DNA of 64,000 bases from Oceanicola sp. 502str15 (GTDB taxonomy: Bacteria > Pseudomonadota > Alphaproteobacteria > Rhodobacterales > Rhodobacteraceae), in NCBI RefSeq assembly GCF_024105635.1, contig NZ_WYDQ01000001.1:1116001-1180000 (forward strand), given 5' to 3'. Positions 1 through 8,846 of this stretch are shown here, in pieces (position 1 is the stretch's first letter; each line of letters opens with the position of its first letter). A program made the translations under genes and the position numbers. The notes under the pieces were generated by a model, which was not told the origin of the DNA, searched no databases, and worked only from the letters and a program-made list of their open reading frames with translations.

Positions 1-836
1 GGCTGATGGACCCTTGGGCGCGCGGCGCGACCGCGGTGATCCTGGCTTCCGGCACCCGGCCAGAGCAGTTGCCGCTTTTGATGGCACGTCACGACGCCAC
101 GATTTTTGCTGCGGCGCCGGGGGTTTACCGGCAGATGCTCAGGCAGCATGGCGCGATTTCCGCCCCCAGGCTGCGCCATGGCCTCTCGGCCGGTGAGAAG
201 CTGCCCGATGCGCTGGCCCAAGCATGGAAGGCAGCGACCGGCTGCGAGGTCTACGAGGCGCTCGGGATGTCGGAATGCTCCACCTATGTTTCCGGCTGCC
301 CGGCCCGCCCCGCTCCGCCGGGCGCGACTGGCTACCCGCAACCCGGTCGCCGCCTTCGCGTGGGGGCCGACGGGCAGCTTGGCATCCACCGCAGCGATCC
401 CGGCCTGATGCTGGGCTATCTTGACGCGCCGGATGAAACCGCGAGCCGCTACGAGGGCCACTGGTTCATGACCGGCGATACGGTGGCCGAAGCCGAGGAC
501 GGCGCGATCACCTACCTGGGCCGCAATGACGATATGATGAACGCGGGCGGCTACAGGGTCTCTCCGCTGGAGGTGGAAGCTGCCATGACGGCCCACCCAG
601 AGCTGACGGCCACAGCGGCAGTGGAGGTGGAGGTGAAGCCGGGCACGACGGTTGTAAGGTGCTTTTACGTCGCGCCGCAAGCACTTGACACTGAAGACCT
701 TTCAGCCTTCGCGGCCAGCCGATTGGCGCGCTATAAATGCCCCCGCATCTTTACCCCGATCGCGCAGCTTCCGACCAATGCCAATGGCAAGCTCAACCGC
801 AAGCTCTTGCGTGATCTGCCCCTGGACCCTGCATGA
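1..836 (+). CDS. AMP-dependent acyl-CoA synthetase/ligase, C-terminal part (5' truncated by window edge)
   Basis: This is the C-terminal half of an ANL-superfamily adenylate-forming enzyme, which activates a carboxylic acid as acyl-AMP and transfers it to CoA. The frame is open from base 3, so the visible Met at base 6 is not the real start. The N-terminal P-loop (SGTTG) is outside the window. Visible signatures are a LSAGEKLP segment, the ALGMSE motif, HWFMTGD with the ribose-binding Asp, the hinge-like NAGGYRVSPLEVE, and the C-terminal catalytic Lys context NGKLNRKLL. The closest recognisable group is the benzoate-CoA ligase / medium-chain acyl-CoA ligase type. The substrate cannot be told from this half. 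A DsbA-family gene follows 63 bases downstream on the same strand. Confidence 0.85.
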   Translation, partial: LMDPWARGATAVILASGTRPEQLPLLMARHDATIFAAAPGVYRQMLRQHGAISAPRLRHGLSAGEKLPDALAQAWKAATGCEVYEALGMSECSTYVSGCPARPAPPGATGYPQPGRRLRVGADGQLGIHRSDPGLMLGYLDAPDETASRYEGHWFMTGDTVAEAEDGAITYLGRNDDMMNAGGYRVSPLEVEAAMTAHPELTATAAVEVEVKPGTTVVRCFYVAPQALDTEDLSAFAASRLARYKCPRIFTPIAQLPTNANGKLNRKLLRDLPLDPA

Positions 837-899
837 ACGCACCTTTCCTGCGGCCATAAGACACTTCCCCCTCCCTCATCTGCGTGACACATCTACCCC

Positions 900-1544
900 A
901 TGATCCAACTCGACATTTTCTCCGACCCGATCTGCCCCTGGTGCTTCATCGGCAAGACCCTCCTCGACAGGGCGCTTGGCGAGGCCGGGGAGCATCCGTT
1001 CACCATCGAGTACCACCCGTTTCAGCTGAACCCGGACATGCCCAAGGGCGGGATGGACCGGCGGGCCTATCTGGAAGGCAAATTCGGCGGCAAGAAGCAG
1101 GCGGCAGAGATCTATGGCCGGATCGCGGAGGCCGCCGAAGAGGCCGGTTTGATGCTGAACTTCGCCGCCATCGAGCGCACGCCGAACACGCTTGATGCCC
1201 ACCGGCTGATCCATTGGGCCGGGTTGGAGCAGCGGCAAGTTCCTGTCGTTTCAATGCTTTTCGATGCCTACTTCATGCAGGGCCGCGACATTGAAGACCA
1301 CGAGGTGCTGGCCGATATCGCGGATTCTGCGGGCTGTGATGCCGCGGTGATCCAGCGGCTCCTGAGCGGTGACGCGGATGCCGACAACATTCGTGCCCGC
1401 GATGCCCATGCCCGCGAGCGCGGTATCACCGGAGTGCCGACCCACATCATTGCCAATCAGCACGTGGTGCCGGGCTGTCAGCCGCCCGATCTCTGGTTGA
1501 AGCTGATCGACGAGATCAACAGCCAGATCGGACGACCTCAATGA
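900..1544 (+). CDS. DsbA family (FrnE-like) oxidoreductase
   Basis: The product is a 214-residue thioredoxin-fold protein of the DsbA/FrnE/2-hydroxychromene-2-carboxylate isomerase superfamily. A CPWC active site (Cys12-Cys15) sits right after the first beta strand, followed by a helical insertion and a C-terminal GITGVPTHII segment with the cis-Pro loop typical of the fold. There is no signal peptide, which suggests a cytoplasmic FrnE-type dithiol oxidoreductase rather than periplasmic DsbA. The stop overlaps the start of the next gene by four bases (ATGA), so it is probably co-transcribed with the efflux pump. FrnE proteins are linked to oxidative-stress tolerance in other bacteria; a role here is inference. 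Confidence 0.85.
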   Translation: MIQLDIFSDPICPWCFIGKTLLDRALGEAGEHPFTIEYHPFQLNPDMPKGGMDRRAYLEGKFGGKKQAAEIYGRIAEAAEEAGLMLNFAAIERTPNTLDAHRLIHWAGLEQRQVPVVSMLFDAYFMQGRDIEDHEVLADIADSAGCDAAVIQRLLSGDADADNIRARDAHARERGITGVPTHIIANQHVVPGCQPPDLWLKLIDEINSQIGRPQ

Positions 1545-2788
1545 CGAACCAGACGGCCGCACCGGCGGCCCGAAAGTTGAGCCAGACCGAGTTTCTGGCC
1601 CTGATGGCGATGCTTTTTGCCACCATCGCCTTTTCGACCGATGCGATGCTGCCCGCCCTGCCCGAGATCGCCGACGAGCTTTCGCCCGACAACCCGAACC
1701 GGGTGCAGCTCATCGTGACCAGCTTCATGCTGGGCATGGGGCTCGGCACGCTCATCACAGGGCCGATCTCCGACAGTTTCGGTCGCAAGAACACGGTGCT
1801 GCTTTTCGCGGTGCTCTACATTGGCGGCGCGCTCCTGGCCTGGATGGCCCCCTCGCTCGAAATGGTTCTTGCGGCGCGTGTCATTCAGGGCCTCGGTGCG
1901 GCCGGCCCCCGGATCGTGGGCCTGGCCATTGTGCGAGACCTCTATTCGGGCCGCGAGATGGCACGGCTCACCTCCTTCATCTTCCTCGTGTTTTCGCTGT
2001 TTCCGGCCTTCGCGCCGCTGATCGGACAGGAGATCATCGCGCTCGGCGGATGGCGCTCGATCTTCCTCGCCTTCGTGGTCTTCATCAGCGCCTCGACCCT
2101 CTGGCTGGCCATACGCCAGCCCGAGACCCTGCCCCGCGAACGCCGCGTGCCCTTCCGGGTCGGCACGATAGCGGCCGGCGTGAAAACCGTGCTTTCCAAC
2201 CGCACGGTGCGCTACACGGTGGCGGTGCAGGTCTTCATTTTTGCCCAACTCATCACCATCATCTCGACCACCCAGCCGATCTTCGAGACGGTCTTCGACA
2301 AAGCCGACAGCTTTGCCGTGTGGTTCGCCCTGATCGCGCTCTGTGCGGGCACCTCCTCGCTCGTCAACGCGCGTTTCGTGATGCGGGTCGGGATGCGTGG
2401 CATGGTGCTGCGCACGCTGATCGTTGTCAGCGCCTTTTCGGCGTTGGTGGTGGTGCTGACCCTCTTCGTGCCCATGGGCGACACCGCGCATTTTGCGCTC
2501 TACGTGGTCTGGGTGATCTCGATCTTCTACCAGATGGGCCTAACGATGGGGAACCTCAACGCGCTGGCGCTGGAGCCGATGGGGCGGCTGGCGGGTACGG
2601 CCTCATCGGTTATCGGAGCGCTCTCCACGGCGACATCGGTTGTGGTGGCTGTGCCGATCGGGCTGATGCTTCATGGCAGTGTGACGCCGATCATCATCGG
2701 CTGTCTGATCTGCGGGCTCATCTCGCTAGCCCTGATGCTCATGATGGGTGAACGGAAGCCGGAAGATGACGCCGAAACAGCGGCTTAA
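1541..2788 (+). CDS. MFS transporter, Bcr/CflA-type drug efflux
   Basis: The product is a 415-residue inner-membrane protein of the major facilitator superfamily with about 12 hydrophobic segments. The N-terminal half carries the DHA1-type first loop (ISDSFGRKNTVL, equivalent to motif A) and the motif-B-like helix-4 Arg context (ARVIQGLGAAGPRIV), as in Bcr/CflA polyspecific multidrug exporters that use the proton gradient. It overlaps the preceding dsbA-like gene by four bases, so the two are likely translationally coupled. The 3' end overlaps the stop codon of mfd on the opposite strand by three to four bases (convergent genes with no terminator between them). The substrate is not predictable from sequence. 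Confidence 0.88.
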   Translation: MTNQTAAPAARKLSQTEFLALMAMLFATIAFSTDAMLPALPEIADELSPDNPNRVQLIVTSFMLGMGLGTLITGPISDSFGRKNTVLLFAVLYIGGALLAWMAPSLEMVLAARVIQGLGAAGPRIVGLAIVRDLYSGREMARLTSFIFLVFSLFPAFAPLIGQEIIALGGWRSIFLAFVVFISASTLWLAIRQPETLPRERRVPFRVGTIAAGVKTVLSNRTVRYTVAVQVFIFAQLITIISTTQPIFETVFDKADSFAVWFALIALCAGTSSLVNARFVMRVGMRGMVLRTLIVVSAFSALVVVLTLFVPMGDTAHFALYVVWVISIFYQMGLTMGNLNALALEPMGRLAGTASSVIGALSTATSVVVAVPIGLMLHGSVTPIIIGCLICGLISLALMLMMGERKPEDDAETAA

Positions 2789-5700
2789 CCGGCTTTCTTG
2801 ATCTTCTCGGCAAGGTCGCGGGCGATCGCGAAGGCGCCTTTGATCTTGTCGGAGTTCTTCGCCCAGTCGCGGCGCACCACCAGCTTGTTGTCGCGGATCT
2901 TCGCCATGCCGTTCTGGGCCTGGATGAACTCGACCAGACCGGCGGGGTTGGCGAACCTGTCATTGTGAAACTGCACCGTGCCGCCCTTGGGCCCGCCATC
3001 GAGCTTGGCGATCCCGGCGCGCTTGCACATCGCCTTGATCCGCACGATCAGCATGAGGGTGTTCACCTCTTTGGGCAGCGGGCCGAAACGGTCGATCAGC
3101 TCGGCGGCGAAGCCCTCCAGCTCGACCTTGGTGGCGAGCGACGAGAGGCGCCGGTAGAGCCCGAGGCGCACATCAAGATCAGGCACGTAAGGTTCTGGAA
3201 TCAGGACAGGAACGCCGAGGTTGATCTGGGGCGCCCATTGCCCGTCGTCGTCCAGCAGCCCCTCGGCCTCGCCCGATTTGATCTTGGCAATCGCGTCCTC
3301 GAGCATGGATTGGTACAGTTCGTAACCCACCTCTTTCACATGGCCCGACTGCTCCTCGCCCACGAGGTTGCCGGCACCGCGAATGTCGAGATCCTGCGAC
3401 GCCAGCGTGAAGCCCGCGCCGAGGCTGTCGAGCGAGCCGAGCACACGCAGGCGCTTCTCGGCCGTGGTGGTGAGCGGGATGCGCGGGCGCGTGGTGAGAT
3501 ATGCGTAGGCGCGGGTCTTCGCGCGGCCCACCCGGCCCCGGATCTGGTAGAGCTGGGCGAGGCCGAACATGTCGGCGCGGTGCACGATCATGGTGTTGGC
3601 GGTCGGGATGTCGAGCCCGCTTTCAACGATGGTTGTGGCCAGCAGGATGCCGTATTTGCCATCGTAGAAGGCGTTCATCTTGTCATCCAGCTCGCCCGCC
3701 GCCATCTGGCCATGGGCGACCACATAGCTGACCTCGGGCACCTGCTCCTTGAGGAAGGTCTCGATCTCGGGCAGGTCGGAGAGGCGCGGCACCACATAAA
3801 AGCTCTGTCCGCCGCGATAATGTTCGCGCAGCAGGGCTTCGCGCACCGTGACCGGGTCGAACTCCGAAACATAGGTGCGGATGGCCAGGCGATCCACCGG
3901 CGGGGTGCCGATTATCGAGAGATCCCGGACACCTGTGAGCGAAAGTTGAAGTGTGCGCGGGATCGGCGTGGCGGTGAGCGTCAGCACGTGGATATCCGAG
4001 CGCATCTCCTTCAGGCGCTCCTTGTGGCCGACGCCAAAGTGCTGCTCTTCGTCGATGATCAGCAGGCCGAGATCCTTGAAGCGGATGGTCTTGGCCAGCA
4101 CGGCATGGGTGCCGATGACGATATCCACGGTGCCATCGGCCAGCCCCTTGCGGGTGTCGCTGGCCTGCGCGGGGGGCACGAAGCGCGACAGCTGGCGCAC
4201 CTTCAGCGGGAAGCCCCGGAAGCGCTCGGCAAAGCCCTTGGCGTGCTGGCGGGCGAGCAGCGTGGTGGGGGCGATCACGGCGACCTGCTTGCCCTGCATG
4301 GCGGCCACGAAAGCGGCCCGCATGGCCACTTCGGTCTTGCCGAAACCGACATCGCCGCAGATCAGCCTGTCCATCGGGCGGCCGGCTTCGAGGTCTTCAA
4401 GCACCTCTGCAATGGCCTTAAGCTGGTCGTCGGTCTCGGTATAGGGGAAGCGGGCCGAGAACTCTTCCCAGGCGTGGGGCACCGGCTCGAGCACGGGGGC
4501 CTTGCGCAGCAGGCGCTCGGCGGCGGTGCGCATGAGCTTGTCGGCGGCGATGCGGATGCGTTCCTTGAGGCGGGCCTTCTTGGCCTGCCATGCGCCGCCG
4601 CCCAGCTTGTCGAGCAGGCCCTCCTCGTGGCCGTAGCGCGAGAGCAGCTCGATGTTTTCGACCGGCAGGTAGAGGCGGGCGGCATCGGCATATTCGAGGT
4701 GGATCATCTCGTGATCGGCCCCGATGGCGTTGACCACCTCCAGCCCCATGTAGCGCCCCACGCCATGATCGACGTGCACCACCAGATCGCGGGGGCTCAG
4801 GCTTTGGGCTTCGGTCAGGAAGTTGTCGGCCCGACGTTTGCGCTTGGGCGCGCGGATCAGCCGGTCGCCCAGCACGTCCTGCTCGGAGATCACGGTGAGG
4901 CCGGGTTCGGTGAAGCCGTGTTCGAGCGGCAAGATCGCAAGGTAGACGCCGCCCTTGCCCTCCGGCACATCGCGCCAGTCGGTGATCGGGGTTGCGCCCT
5001 CCAGCCCCTCGTCGGACATCAGCCCCGAGAGCCGCTCGCGCGCGCCTTCGGAATAGGAGGCGACTACCACTTGGCCCAACCGGCGCTGCGCTTCAACATG
5101 GTCCTTCAAGGCCCCGAAAAGGCTGACGGTTTCCTGCTGACGCTCGGGCGAGAAGTTGCGCCCGATCCGCCCGCCTGCATCCAGCACACCGGGCCCGGAC
5201 CCCTGCGGGAGTGGCGAAAGCTGGATCACCCGGCGCCCCTGCATCGCCCTGTTCCAGGCGCTTTCGTCGAGGTAGAGCGCCCCGGGGGCCGCCGCCTTGT
5301 AGCTTCCGCCCACCCGCGCCTTCGAGGATGCCGCCTCGCGCCGATTGTCATAGCTGTCGACGATGCTTTCCCACCGGGCCAGCTGGGCCGGGGTGAACTG
5401 GTCGTCCAGCACGACTGCGGAATCGGGAAGGTAATCGAACAGGGTGTCGAGGTGGTCATGGAAGAGCGGCAGCCAATGCTCGAAGCCGGCGTGCTTGCGA
5501 CCCGCCGAGACCGCTTCGTAGAGCGGATCATCCGAGCCGGCGGCGCCGAACTCTATCCGGTAGTTCTGCCGGAACCGGGTGATCGAGGCCTCGTCGAGCA
5601 CAACCTCGGAGGCGGGCGAAAGCTCGATCCGGGTGAGCTTTTCGGTGGTGCGCTGGGTGGCCGGGTCGAACCGGCGGGCGCCGTCGAGCACATCGCCGAA

Positions 5701-6228
5701 CAGGTCCAGCCGCACCGGCCCGCCGTCGCCGGGCGGGTAGATGTCGATGATACCGCCGCGGATGGCAAAGTCGCCCGGCTCCAGCACCGTGGGCGCCTGG
5801 CTGAAGCCCATGCGCACCAGAAAGCCGCGCAGCGCTTCCTCGTCCACCCGCTCGCCCACTGTGGCCACGAAGCTCGATTGCGCCACCAGATCGCGCGCGG
5901 GCACCCGCTGGGTGGCCGCATTCAACGTGGTCAGCAGCACGAACTTGCCCGACATGCCGCCCGCCAGCGCCGAGAGCGTGGCCATGCGGCGGGCCGAGAT
6001 GTCGGCATTGGGCGAGACCCGGTCGTAGGGCAGGCAGTCCCAGCCGGGAAATTCGATCACCGGCACGTTGGGCGCGAAGAAGGCCAGGGCCGCCCGCATC
6101 TCGGCCAGGCGCTTGTCGTCGCGGGCGCAATGCACCACCGGCGCACCACGTTCCAGCTCGCGGGCGATCAATAGCGCGTCGAATCCCTCGGGCGCGCCGC
6201 CCAGTGTTATGCGCGTCGTGTCAGCCAT
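2785..6228 (-). CDS. mfd: Transcription-repair coupling factor Mfd
   Basis: The product has 1147 residues, essentially the length of E. coli Mfd (1148). Mfd is a DNA translocase that recognises RNA polymerase stalled at a lesion, displaces it and recruits UvrA for nucleotide excision repair. The UvrB-homologous region is at the N terminus, the RNA polymerase interacting domain is mid-protein (about residues 480-550), and a RecG-like SF2 motor follows with Walker A around GKT 630-632 and the DEEQ box at 726-729. The TRCF domain forms the C terminus. The start at 6228 gives an N terminus (MADTTRITLGG) that looks natural. The gene is alone on its strand, convergent with the efflux pump. A dispersed repeat with a long hairpin lies just upstream of its start. 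Confidence 0.97.
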   Translation of the reverse strand: MADTTRITLGGAPEGFDALLIARELERGAPVVHCARDDKRLAEMRAALAFFAPNVPVIEFPGWDCLPYDRVSPNADISARRMATLSALAGGMSGKFVLLTTLNAATQRVPARDLVAQSSFVATVGERVDEEALRGFLVRMGFSQAPTVLEPGDFAIRGGIIDIYPPGDGGPVRLDLFGDVLDGARRFDPATQRTTEKLTRIELSPASEVVLDEASITRFRQNYRIEFGAAGSDDPLYEAVSAGRKHAGFEHWLPLFHDHLDTLFDYLPDSAVVLDDQFTPAQLARWESIVDSYDNRREAASSKARVGGSYKAAAPGALYLDESAWNRAMQGRRVIQLSPLPQGSGPGVLDAGGRIGRNFSPERQQETVSLFGALKDHVEAQRRLGQVVVASYSEGARERLSGLMSDEGLEGATPITDWRDVPEGKGGVYLAILPLEHGFTEPGLTVISEQDVLGDRLIRAPKRKRRADNFLTEAQSLSPRDLVVHVDHGVGRYMGLEVVNAIGADHEMIHLEYADAARLYLPVENIELLSRYGHEEGLLDKLGGGAWQAKKARLKERIRIAADKLMRTAAERLLRKAPVLEPVPHAWEEFSARFPYTETDDQLKAIAEVLEDLEAGRPMDRLICGDVGFGKTEVAMRAAFVAAMQGKQVAVIAPTTLLARQHAKGFAERFRGFPLKVRQLSRFVPPAQASDTRKGLADGTVDIVIGTHAVLAKTIRFKDLGLLIIDEEQHFGVGHKERLKEMRSDIHVLTLTATPIPRTLQLSLTGVRDLSIIGTPPVDRLAIRTYVSEFDPVTVREALLREHYRGGQSFYVVPRLSDLPEIETFLKEQVPEVSYVVAHGQMAAGELDDKMNAFYDGKYGILLATTIVESGLDIPTANTMIVHRADMFGLAQLYQIRGRVGRAKTRAYAYLTTRPRIPLTTTAEKRLRVLGSLDSLGAGFTLASQDLDIRGAGNLVGEEQSGHVKEVGYELYQSMLEDAIAKIKSGEAEGLLDDDGQWAPQINLGVPVLIPEPYVPDLDVRLGLYRRLSSLATKVELEGFAAELIDRFGPLPKEVNTLMLIVRIKAMCKRAGIAKLDGGPKGGTVQFHNDRFANPAGLVEFIQAQNGMAKIRDNKLVVRRDWAKNSDKIKGAFAIARDLAEKIKKAG

Positions 6229-6279
6229 CAGAAGGCTGACCTACCCCGCTGTGGGCCGGTGTCAACTGCTCTTCATCTT

Positions 6280-6321
6280 GGGTCAAATATCTCCGGGGGG
6301 TGTGGGGGGCTGGCCCCCCAC
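6280..6321. repeat. Dispersed ATATCTCC/hairpin repeat, copy A
   Basis: An AAATATCTCCGGGG core is followed by a 9-bp perfect stem (6302-6310 with 6313-6321, loop TG). The same arrangement recurs at 35818-35865, with related cores at 42955-42990 and 48505-48526. It lies just 3' of the minus-strand gene ending at 6337 and upstream of mfd, so it may act as a transcript-end structure, though there is no T-run. Confidence 0.6.
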
Positions 6322-6336
6322 GGTGCTCCGCCTGCC

Positions 6337-6855
6337 TCAGATCGCCCCGATCGAGAGGTTCTGGAACATGCCCCACATCGCGGTGACGAAGATCGACAGC
6401 ATCCCGATGACCTGGGTGATGAAGCGCTGGCGGTGCATCCGGTCGTAGAGACCGTCACCGTCGGCGGCGCGGATGCCCCGGGCGCAGCGCACCCCGAGCC
6501 CGAGGACAAGGCTCATCGGCGCGGCCAGCAGGAACACCGCCTGGCTGAATTCGGAGCCATACCAGAAGCCGATGATCGCCAGCGACGACAGAGTGAAGAA
6601 GATGATGCCGATCAGCCAGAGCCCGGCCTGGTCCGCGATGTAGAGGATGCGGTTGACGTTGACGCGCACCATGTCGTGCAGGTCGGCCTCGGCATCGCCG
6701 CCGTTGCGCTTGGCGCGTTGCACCAGGTCCCAAGGAACGCCGAGCACGAAGTGCGAGGAGGTCGACCACATCACCGCGAGGGCAATCCAGTACCACAGGT
6801 TCGAGAAGGATCGCATGTCGATCAGCTCGAAGACGGTCTCGTACCAGTCCAGCAC
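6337..6855 (-). CDS. Small integral membrane protein (family sometimes named component of SufBCD complex)
   Basis: The product is a 172-residue protein with about four hydrophobic helices (around residues 18-40, 75-100, 105-125, 150-168) separated by short charged loops. It resembles a conserved Rhodobacterales family that databases, as I recall, label 'component of SufBCD complex'. Nothing in the sequence itself indicates Fe-S assembly: there are no paired cysteines and no suf genes nearby. The gene is divergent from hemB with 139 bases between the starts, which must hold both promoters. I treat the function as unknown and the family name as annotation tradition only. Confidence 0.7.
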   Translation of the reverse strand: MLDWYETVFELIDMRSFSNLWYWIALAVMWSTSSHFVLGVPWDLVQRAKRNGGDAEADLHDMVRVNVNRILYIADQAGLWLIGIIFFTLSSLAIIGFWYGSEFSQAVFLLAAPMSLVLGLGVRCARGIRAADGDGLYDRMHRQRFITQVIGMLSIFVTAMWGMFQNLSIGAI

Positions 6856-6994
6856 CTGTGTCTGCCCCTCCGGCCGCTATCGGCCTGTTGTCGAAGTTGG
6901 CGCAATCTAGCCACCTCTGCCGGGAATGGAAGCCTTGTCGCGGCGCAAAATCCATGGCACGGCCCTTTGTGTGGCTGAAATACGAGGCAAACCC

Positions 6995-7996
6995 ATGCGT
7001 CCCACTGTCGCCCCCTTCCCTGCCGCCCGTTTGCGGCGCACGCGCACCACCCCTGCGTTGCGTGGTCTGGTGCGCGAAAACGCGGTGACGGCGGATGATC
7101 TGATCTGGCCGGTGTTCTTGCGCGACGGCGAGGGCGAGCGCACGGCGGTGCCCTCGATGCCGGGCGTCGAGCGGCTGACGGTGGACCTCGTGGCCGAGGC
7201 CGCGCAGGAGGCCGCCGAGCTCGGCATTCCGGCGATCTGCCTCTTTCCCTACACTGGCCCCGAGGCGCGCACCGAGGATTGCGCCATGGCCTGGGATCCG
7301 GAGAACCTCACCAACCGGGCGATCCGTGCCATCAAGGCGGCCGCCCCCGAGATCGCGGTGATGACCGACATCGCGCTCGACCCCTACAACATCAACGGCC
7401 ACGACGGGTTTGTCGTGGACGGCGAGATCGTGAATGACGAGACAGTCGAGGCGCTGGTGAAGATGGCGCTGGCCCAGGCGGATGCCGGAGCCGACATTCT
7501 CGGCCCATCCGACATGATGGATGGCCGCATCGGCGCGATCCGGACCGCCCTTGAAGCCGCAGGCCACACCAAGGTTTCGATCCTGAGCTACGCTGCAAAG
7601 TATGCCTCCGCCTTCTACGGCCCGTTCCGCGATGCCGTCGGCGCTTCCGCCGCGCTCACCGGAGACAAGAACACCTACCAGATGGACCCGGCCAATTCCG
7701 ACGAGGCTTTGCGGCTGGTGCAACGCGATCTGGCCGAGGGGGCCGATATGGTGATGGTCAAGCCCGGCCTGCCCTATCTCGACATCATCCGGCGCGTCCG
7801 CGACAGCTTTGGCGCGCCCACCTTCGCCTATCAGGTGAGCGGCGAATACGCGATGATCGAGGCCGCCGCGCAGAACGGCTGGATCGACGGCGAGAAGGTG
7901 ATGGTAGAGAGCCTGATGGCGTTCAAACGCGCCGGTTGCATGGGCGTGCTCACCTATTACGCCCCCCGTATGGCGCGCCGGTTGAAGGCAGGCTGA
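6995..7996 (+). CDS. hemB: Delta-aminolevulinic acid dehydratase (porphobilinogen synthase)
   Basis: The product has 333 residues and condenses two 5-aminolevulinate molecules to porphobilinogen, the second common step of haem, chlorophyll and corrin synthesis. The Schiff-base lysines are Lys202 (SYAAKYASAFYGPF) and Lys256 (MVMVKPGLPYLD). The metal-site segment at residues 127-138 reads ALDPYNINGHDG in place of the zinc-binding triple-cysteine stretch of other family members, as in the metal-independent Rhodobacter capsulatus enzyme. I chose the ATG at 6995 over an upstream in-frame ATG at 6926 because MRPTVAPFPAARLRR matches the usual N terminus and a GAGG ribosome-binding site sits 7 bases upstream of it. 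Confidence 0.95.
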   Translation: MRPTVAPFPAARLRRTRTTPALRGLVRENAVTADDLIWPVFLRDGEGERTAVPSMPGVERLTVDLVAEAAQEAAELGIPAICLFPYTGPEARTEDCAMAWDPENLTNRAIRAIKAAAPEIAVMTDIALDPYNINGHDGFVVDGEIVNDETVEALVKMALAQADAGADILGPSDMMDGRIGAIRTALEAAGHTKVSILSYAAKYASAFYGPFRDAVGASAALTGDKNTYQMDPANSDEALRLVQRDLAEGADMVMVKPGLPYLDIIRRVRDSFGAPTFAYQVSGEYAMIEAAAQNGWIDGEKVMVESLMAFKRAGCMGVLTYYAPRMARRLKAG

Positions 7997-8081
7997 CGGC
8001 GCGCCAGCGCCTGTCCCTGCCCCATGCACGGCCGAGCCGCTTTCAGGCGGCCAAAAACCGCCCATTTCGCCTCAACTTGTG

Positions 8082-8110
8082 GTGACAAGCCAGCTCAAGG
8101 CCCCTATAGA
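8082..8110 (+). promoter_or_regulatory. Predicted sigma-70-type promoter of the SYLF lipoprotein gene
   Basis: GTGACA (8082-8087), a 17-base spacer and TATAGA (8105-8110) lie 55 bases upstream of the start codon at 8165. The match to TTGACA-N17-TATAAT is good for a GC-rich genome. No operator is evident beyond a 5-bp inverted repeat (CTTGT/ACAAG) overlapping the -35 box. Confidence 0.5.
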
Positions 8111-8164
8111 TAGTTAAAACCGGCGTAAAACAGCCGGATCGAGGCTTAAGGACAGGCGGATATC

Positions 8165-8740
8165 ATGAGCAACCACCCCAATCGGACTCCCTTCAACCGA
8201 CGTGTGTTTCTGGCCGGGCTCGGCGCGACCACCGCGCTTTCGGCTTGCGGCAACGGCGTGGGCACCAACAACGGTGCCAAGATCGACGCGCGGGTGGACA
8301 GCACGCGAAATTACCTTTTCTCGCGCTACCCCGGCACCGCCGATCTTGAGCAGAAATCTTCCGGCGTGCTCTACATGCCGCTCGTCACCAAGGCGGGGTT
8401 CGGGGTGGGCGGCAGCTACGGCCGAGGCGCTCTGCGGATCAACAATGCGACCGTCGACTACTACGCCGCGCTTCAGGCCAACATCGGCTTTCAGATCGGC
8501 GCGCAGCAATACGCCCACGCCCTGTTTTTCATGACCCCGGCCGCGCTGCGCGATTTCCGCACTTCCACCGGATGGTCGGTGGGCGCGGATGCCGAATACG
8601 CGCTGAACGACAACGCCGGCAACCTCTCTGCCGAGACCCTCACCGCGCTGGCGCCGGTCATCGCCGTGGTTTTCGGACAGGCCGGGCTGATCCTCGGGGC
8701 GACGCTGGAAGGCACCAAGTACAACCGCATCCTGCCCTGA
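8165..8740 (+). CDS. SYLF (YSC84-like) domain lipoprotein with Tat-type signal
   Basis: The product is a 191-residue exported protein. The N terminus has a twin-arginine motif (RRVFLAG, Arg12-Arg13), a short hydrophobic stretch and a lipobox ending in Cys28 (ALSACG), so it is probably a Tat-exported lipoprotein. The rest matches the SYLF/YSC84 lipid-binding fold: a TRNYLFSRYPG start, GVLYMPLVTKAGFGVGGSYGRGAL in the middle, and a C-terminal GLILGATLEGTKYNRI. Related proteins bind phosphoinositides in eukaryotes; the bacterial role is unclear. It is transcribed alone from a good promoter and ends in a strong intrinsic terminator at 8767. Confidence 0.85.
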   Translation: MSNHPNRTPFNRRVFLAGLGATTALSACGNGVGTNNGAKIDARVDSTRNYLFSRYPGTADLEQKSSGVLYMPLVTKAGFGVGGSYGRGALRINNATVDYYAALQANIGFQIGAQQYAHALFFMTPAALRDFRTSTGWSVGADAEYALNDNAGNLSAETLTALAPVIAVVFGQAGLILGATLEGTKYNRILP

Positions 8741-8766
8741 TCGCGGGCCGGAATTCCCATTTTCAG

Positions 8767-8793
8767 AGGGCGCTCTTCGGGGCGCCCTTTTTT
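8767..8793 (+). terminator. Intrinsic terminator after the SYLF lipoprotein gene
   Basis: A 7-bp GC-rich stem (AGGGCGC 8767-8773 with GCGCCCT 8782-8788) encloses a loop containing TTCGG and is followed directly by six T residues (8788-8793). This is the clearest rho-independent terminator in the window. Confidence 0.9.
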
Positions 8794-8846
8794 GTCATGA
8801 CAGTTCCGCGCGCGCGGGCGTACCCTGTGGGCGGGAGGACTATCAG

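Noticed and set aside
2965..6174. A 1069-codon open frame on the plus strand, antisense to mfd
   Set aside because: The high GC content produces long stop-free antisense frames. The translation has no recognisable domain and the mfd frame is fully conserved.
6983..6997. Fifteen identical bases (CGAGGCAAACCCATG) around the starts of hemB and, at 39859-39873, the peroxiredoxin gene
   Set aside because: Both include a ribosome-binding site and ATG; a 15-base match is expected by chance about once or more in 64 kb of biased sequence.
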